A stretch of DNA of 54,062 nucleotides from positions 1 to 54,062 of the forward strand of contig JANBTH010000027.1 in assembly GCA_027578815.1 (NCBI GenBank), written 5' to 3'. Of this stretch, positions 50,255 through 54,062 are shown one piece after another. The notes below the pieces were generated by a model. The model searched no databases. It saw only the letters and a program-made list of their open reading frames with translations, and was not told where the DNA came from. Origin of the DNA: Coemansia sp. RSA 1804 (taxonomy: Eukaryota; Kickxellomycota; Kickxellomycetes; Kickxellales; Kickxellaceae). The position numbers and the translations under genes are program-made. Numbering within the stretch: the first letter of the stretch is position 1; every line of letters starts with the position of its first letter.

Positions 50255-51949
50255 CTAGTAGTATGCGTAGCTGTTTGAAGACTGAATATGCTGATAGATC
50301 GTGTTGTGTGTTGGCTCAATACCCACGGCTGTAGTTCTGAATCCAGAGTCTGTCTGATGCCATCCAGAATCCAAGGACTCGCTAGAGTGTATGCTGGCAC
50401 TGTCATCGCTATCAATATTTCGCTGTACGGAGGTTCTGGAATCTTCCATTTGTAGCGACATGGGATGATGTACTGCATTGTTTGGCAGACGTGTGGAGTA
50501 TTCCTGATAGGGAGGGTCTGGAGTAAACCTGCTATCGTCATCATAATCATTATCGTCATTATCATCATCGAGCGACATGTCCCGGTTGAAAAATACATGT
50601 GGTGCAACGGGCTGTGGTTTGCACAAGACAGGAGAGCTATTTGTTGTTGCGGGGGGATTTAGTACCCTCCTGGAGTGGTCCCGAGATAAGGAGAACGAGG
50701 ATGTCTGGTAAGAGGGAGGAAACTCGTCAGACACCATTGACAGGTGGGCATTCGAAGTGTGGTGGTCATAATGGGAGTTGCTGGTTCTATAAACATCGAG
50801 AGCCTCAATGGGCTCCTCCTCGGAGACGGGGGCCTCGCTTTCCTCCTCGCCTTCGTACTCCACACTGCTGTATCCAATAGCCGCCGAATGATGCAAATTC
50901 GTGTCAAAATACAAGCTGTCCTGGTACTCGGTCGTTCGTTGCTGTTGCTCAGCAGTTGTGGAAGTGCCGGATGGCAGGAAGTACATCATCGCATGTGGGC
51001 TCTGACGAGAAGAATGGGTTGAAGAGATAATGCTGGACTCCGAAATAGCTGCGTCTTCATCAGAATATACTGATGACACAGGTGAAGAAGCAAACGGTCG
51101 CGTATGTGCACCATCGCTCGACCCGCGAGATGTCATAGTACGCGGAGACGAAGGTATTTCGTACGTGCGCGTTGTTCTGGCATAAGAACGACTGGCAATA
51201 GCGCCGCCGTTCTCAAATACCGCGTCACCGTATGTCAGCTGGTCTGATGTGGTAGTATTTGTGGCAGTATTTGTGGTGGTGGTTGTGGTGGTGGTAGGGC
51301 TTTGGGTGTGCAAGCGCATAGGACGAGGAGCGGACATTTGCTGGCGCAGTTTCTCCAAGTACTGCTCTATGCTGTTGGTAAAGTACATTTCGATTGGCGT
51401 GGCTTCCTGGTCTGCAGCCAGAGAATCGGAGGAATCGTAGTCAACCGACTCCTCCTCATCTTCGTCGCTCTCTGTCTTCCGACGACGTTTCCACAACGGC
51501 CCAGCTCCAGATGCATGGCCCGACGATGTGCTGTACTTGTTGATATACGACGCAAAGTCCAAGTCAATTGATCCAGACTCCTCACCCGACGACTGTAATA
51601 CCTCCTTTTCGTCCTGGTCAGAGTGGTTGCCATTACGTGCGCTTTGTTCCTTCTTTCGCTCAATCTGGTTGTTGGACAATAGCTCTGGCGACGACGGCGG
51701 ATAACTGCTGCCGTCCAGTAAGGGACTGCTTGGCTGGTCAGAGTACCGCAGCAGGTCGCCGAGCTCGATAACTCGCGAATTGCGTACCCGCCCATTGTCA
51801 ACTATAAAATCCCCGGTCTCCAGATTAATTATATCGTCGTCCTCGTCAATTTGGCCATACTTTTCGAATATGGCCTCAAATGCACTGCGGAACCGGCCCT
51901 GGCTCTTTTGCCGGGCGCGGTCAAACTCCTCGTCAGCCTCATTCATCAT
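50255..51949 (-). CDS. Scm3-like CENP-A chaperone (probable)
   Basis: A 564-aa protein. Residues about 9-58 resemble the Scm3/HJURP domain that hands CENP-A/H4 to centromeres: RFRSAFEAIFEKYGQIDEDD followed by IINLETGDFIVDNGRVRNS, compare the fungal pattern of F-x-x-I-F-x-K-Y-G...DEIDLxTGEIVVDNGHL. The remaining 500 residues are disordered and rich in Ser, Asp, Thr and His, with poly-Thr (TTTTTTTTN-type) and acidic clusters. A short polybasic KRRRKTE follows residue 150. Rapid divergence outside the domain is normal for this family. A Mis18/Myb-like function cannot be excluded. Intronless. Starts at the first of two adjacent Met codons; divergent from TRM9. Confidence 0.65.
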   Translation of the reverse strand: MMNEADEEFDRARQKSQGRFRSAFEAIFEKYGQIDEDDDIINLETGDFIVDNGRVRNSRVIELGDLLRYSDQPSSPLLDGSSYPPSSPELLSNNQIERKKEQSARNGNHSDQDEKEVLQSSGEESGSIDLDFASYINKYSTSSGHASGAGPLWKRRRKTESDEDEEESVDYDSSDSLAADQEATPIEMYFTNSIEQYLEKLRQQMSAPRPMRLHTQSPTTTTTTTTNTATNTTTSDQLTYGDAVFENGGAIASRSYARTTRTYEIPSSPRTMTSRGSSDGAHTRPFASSPVSSVYSDEDAAISESSIISSTHSSRQSPHAMMYFLPSGTSTTAEQQQRTTEYQDSLYFDTNLHHSAAIGYSSVEYEGEEESEAPVSEEEPIEALDVYRTSNSHYDHHTSNAHLSMVSDEFPPSYQTSSFSLSRDHSRRVLNPPATTNSSPVLCKPQPVAPHVFFNRDMSLDDDNDDNDYDDDSRFTPDPPYQEYSTRLPNNAVHHPMSLQMEDSRTSVQRNIDSDDSASIHSSESLDSGWHQTDSGFRTTAVGIEPTHNTIYQHIQSSNSYAYY

Positions 51950-52293
51950 TTCCTACGCTCCTTTTTATTAGTTTATGCCCTTTGAAAAAGGAGCATTGGA
52001 AGGTGGGGGAAACAAATTGAACAAACAAACAAACAGAAATGCAAACAATAGCTTGACGCGAAAGTGAAAAAGAAAAAGAAAGAACTATTTTCTAATGATT
52101 TGAGCCTGCAAGACCATGAAACGATAAAAAATGCAGACTGATTTTCCAAACCCAAAACTTTTTCGTCAGAACAGGGAGCTAAGGCTTTTACTTTGACTCT
52201 CACCCAAATGCCAAAGGACATTTATTATAATGCGAATCGAATAGACCCTGCTTTTGCTTCTCCCAAATTCTCCCTCACAATTACTTATACAGG
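51950..52293. promoter_or_regulatory. Divergent promoter, Scm3-like / TRM9
   Basis: 344 bp between divergent starts. AT- and purine-rich (GAAAAAGAAAAAG around 52063-52080). No defined operator. Confidence 0.4.
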
Positions 52294-53025
52294 ATGAAGG
52301 AGCAGCCGGTGGCAGACACGCTGCAGCTCAGTGAGGCCGACAAGGAGGACCAGTACGTGCACCAGGTGTACGACGAGATAGCAACGCATTTCAGCGACAC
52401 GCGGTTCAAAGCATGGCCTGTGATTGAGCGGTATCTTCTGGAGCTCCCGGTTGGCAGCATAGGCGCCGACATTGGCTGTGGCAACGGCAAGTACCTCGGC
52501 GTACGCGGCACGGGCGATATATTCATGGTGGGCACGGACAGAAGCAAGGCGCTTGTTGGTATCTGCGCCCAGCGTGGGTTTGAATGCCAGGTGAGCGATG
52601 GGCTCGATCTGCCGTACAGAGACGGGGCGTTTGATTTTGCTATTTCCATTGCTGTGATCCACCATTTTGCGTCGCCCGAGCGGCGCGCCCGTGCTGTGGC
52701 CGAGGTCCTTAGGGTTGTGCGGCCCGGTGGCTCCGTGCTTGTGTTTGCATGGGCACTGGAGCAGAACGGGAGACGCAAGTTTGATCCGAATACGCAAGAT
52801 GTTCTGGTTCCGTGGGTGCTGCCTGCGTCTAAAGCGCAGAGCTCTGTGAGCCGTGGTGAGTCGACTGGTGAAGGTGAGTCTGCGCAGAGCAAGGTGTTCC
52901 ACCGGTACTACCACCTCTTTCGTAAGGGTGAGCTCCAGGAGCTGTTTGAGCATGTTGGTGGATGCACGGTTATTGAAAATGGGTATGACAGAGACAACTG
53001 GTACATTATTGCACAAAAGATCTAA
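52294..53025 (+). CDS. TRM9: tRNA wobble-uridine methyltransferase TRM9
   Basis: A 243-aa class I SAM methyltransferase. It matches Trm9/ALKBH8, which with Trm112 methylates the carboxymethyl group of cm5U34 to make mcm5U in tRNA-Arg and tRNA-Glu. The conserved N-terminal YVHQVYDEIATHFSDTRFKA and WPVIERYLLELP stretches are diagnostic. SAM motif I is ADIGCGNGKYLG (about 58-69), then GTDRS (motif II), DLPYRDGAFDFAISIAVIHH (motif IV) and EVLRVVRPGG. The C-terminus has FHRYYHLFRKGELQELFEHV, also family-specific. Intronless. The ATG follows a CAG, so a leader intron is possible. Confidence 0.95.
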   Translation: MKEQPVADTLQLSEADKEDQYVHQVYDEIATHFSDTRFKAWPVIERYLLELPVGSIGADIGCGNGKYLGVRGTGDIFMVGTDRSKALVGICAQRGFECQVSDGLDLPYRDGAFDFAISIAVIHHFASPERRARAVAEVLRVVRPGGSVLVFAWALEQNGRRKFDPNTQDVLVPWVLPASKAQSSVSRGESTGEGESAQSKVFHRYYHLFRKGELQELFEHVGGCTVIENGYDRDNWYIIAQKI

Positions 53026-53131
53026 AGAAATAAAAATTATTTATAACTCAGTGACCTTTGCTCTGGGGAAATCTTTCCCTGCCTTCTTCATATTTTTTAT
53101 TTAAAGATTTTATTCAATTCAAAAATTTATC

Positions 53132-53272
53132 CTAAACTACTGTAGAATTGATTTTAACCTCTTGGCCGAAATTGAACATCCTGATGAGGTCGGGTCTACC
53201 AACAGCAGCAATTTGACTTGTTATTAATTCTATCATTTTGGTCACTTGCTTCCTTTTAACCTTGCTTTTCAT
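53132..53272 (-). CDS. Small basic ORF or terminal exon, 46 codons
   Basis: ATG at 53272, stop TAG at 53134-53132. The product starts MKSKVKRKQVTKMIELITSQ and continues IAAVGRPDLIRMFNFGQEV. It looks protein-like and its second half is richer in GC than the flanks. It may be the last exon of a gene whose earlier part is the open frame at 53500-53288 (containing QILFNMQEQLERLTYIG). I could not settle a splice pair, and no family is recognised. Confidence 0.3.
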   Translation of the reverse strand: MKSKVKRKQVTKMIELITSQIAAVGRPDLIRMFNFGQEVKINSTVV

Positions 53273-53930
53273 CAGCTTATTCTCTCTTTATTCGCATGAG
53301 TATTTTGCACATATATATGTTGGATATGTATGCAAGTATTTTTTATTATCTCTGTGATTACATTCGTCTCGTAACACATGTGTTACTTTACAATTCCCGT
53401 ACATATAAAGGCACTGTGTTGCAGACGATCCGATATATGTAAGCCTTTCAAGTTGTTCTTGCATGTTGAAAAGTATTTGCGGCAGAAGGTTAATTGACAA
53501 AGTGGTCAGAATGGATATTTACTCACCCAAATGCTGGGAAATGTCGATTTTATGTGAAATCTTTTTCTTTCTAAAGTGTATATTGCTGATTTTCAAATTT
53601 TTAAAAAATGTAAACCCCAAAAAATATGAATGATGAAATAATGACTAGATGTTACGATTTCTGACGGAATTATAAATGTTTGAGTTTCTAATTATTTTCT
53701 AAATATGTTTTGTTGTTTTGTTTAATATCTAAAAAATAAGCAATGATTGTGTATTTACATGGGTGCATTTTAAAGCATAAATCAAAATAATGAAAAAACA
53801 ACTTTTTGGGATATTGTCTAAAATTCTAAAAATATTTTTTATGAAACATCATCATTTGATTACTATATCACGTGTCCATATTTAATTTTTTTGTCATAAG
53901 ACAACGTGGCTGCTCAACAATATCTACAAT

Positions 53931-53952
53931 ATTAATTAATTAATTAATTAAT
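53931..53952. repeat. ATTA microsatellite
   Basis: Five tandem ATTA units plus a partial one in a 22-bp self-complementary tract. Confidence 0.8.
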
Positions 53953-53982
53953 ACCTATTCCTAGAACTATCATGTAGAAATC

Positions 53983-54062
53983 TGTTTCAATGGGGTTTCA
54001 AGTGGAATATAAAAAGTATGTTATTTACTATAAGGAAACCTATTAAACTACTATTCAGGACA
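53983..54062 (+). mobile_element. LTR-like dispersed repeat, copy 3 (cut by window edge)
   Basis: The first 80 bp of the repeat, almost identical to the start of the copy at 49177 (one base differs near CCTATTAAAC). The rest lies beyond the window, so it may be another solo LTR or the 5' LTR of a complete retrotransposon. Confidence 0.75.

Larger units (their letters stand above)
53026..53982. other. AT-rich terminal region
   Basis: About 950 bp, mostly AT-rich. It contains a small minus-strand ORF (53272-53132), another minus-strand open frame without an ATG start (53500-53288) and an ATTA repeat; otherwise featureless. Confidence 0.4.

Noticed and set aside
1..54062. tRNA, rRNA, spliceosomal RNA or CRISPR arrays
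   Set aside because: I looked for B-box (GGTTCGA) motifs, the starts of U1, U2, U4, U5 and U6 and regular short spaced repeats. GGTTCGA occurs only inside coding sequence, without tRNA context. A covariance-model scan was not possible.

Overview
The window is nuclear DNA of an early-diverging fungus, most likely Kickxellomycotina (Coemansia-like). The reasons are compact genes with few short GT-AG introns, GC-rich coding blocks between AT-rich spacers, a FunK1 kinase, an Arp2/3 subunit close to animal ARPC4, and an F-box-like/leucine-rich protein of a type I associate with Coemansia. The placement is inference; no rRNA or other taxonomic marker is present.

Layout. 1-5640: secreted GDSL esterase and an unrecognised 214-aa protein in long AT-rich or purine-biased spacers. 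5641-13817: a dense housekeeping block (ZIP zinc transporter, complex I 9.5-kDa/NDUFA3-like subunit, mitochondrial She9/Mdm33, nuclear FKBP isomerase, ARPC4, and ribosomal proteins eL36 and eL39 in a divergent pair). 13818-19059: a decaying zone with a broken F-box-like gene, a PTC7-type phosphatase interrupted by an in-frame TAG, and an AT-rich stretch that may hold a piggyBac relic. 19060-37313: dense again, with eIF5-mimic protein, GSKIP-domain protein, nucleotide-sugar transporter, a small lysine-rich orphan with a decayed tandem copy, CAF1/POP2 deadenylase, SFT2, an SDR dehydrogenase, MSH4 (11 exons), RNA polymerase I subunit RPA34 and CORVET subunit VPS3. 37314-41769: AT-rich, with an orphan small ORF, an ATG-less open frame and a diverged tandem array of about 190-bp units. 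41770-54062: FunK1 kinase, RQC factor Rqc2/NEMF, a small low-complexity ORF, an Scm3-like CENP-A chaperone and the tRNA methyltransferase TRM9. A dispersed LTR-like repeat occurs at 45007, 49177 and, cut by the window edge, 53983.

The genes are mostly unrelated housekeeping functions rather than one pathway. Many sit in divergent pairs sharing 290-690 bp promoters (complex I/SHE9, FKBP/ARPC4, eL36/eL39, GSKIP/transporter, CAF1/SFT2, RPA34/VPS3, Scm3/TRM9). Loose themes are translation and its quality control (eL36, eL39, 5MP, Rqc2, TRM9), membrane traffic (SFT2, VPS3, sugar-nucleotide transport) and chromosome biology (MSH4, Scm3).

Exon structures were derived by hand from splice signals, reading frame and remembered family sequences. 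No alignment or search was run.
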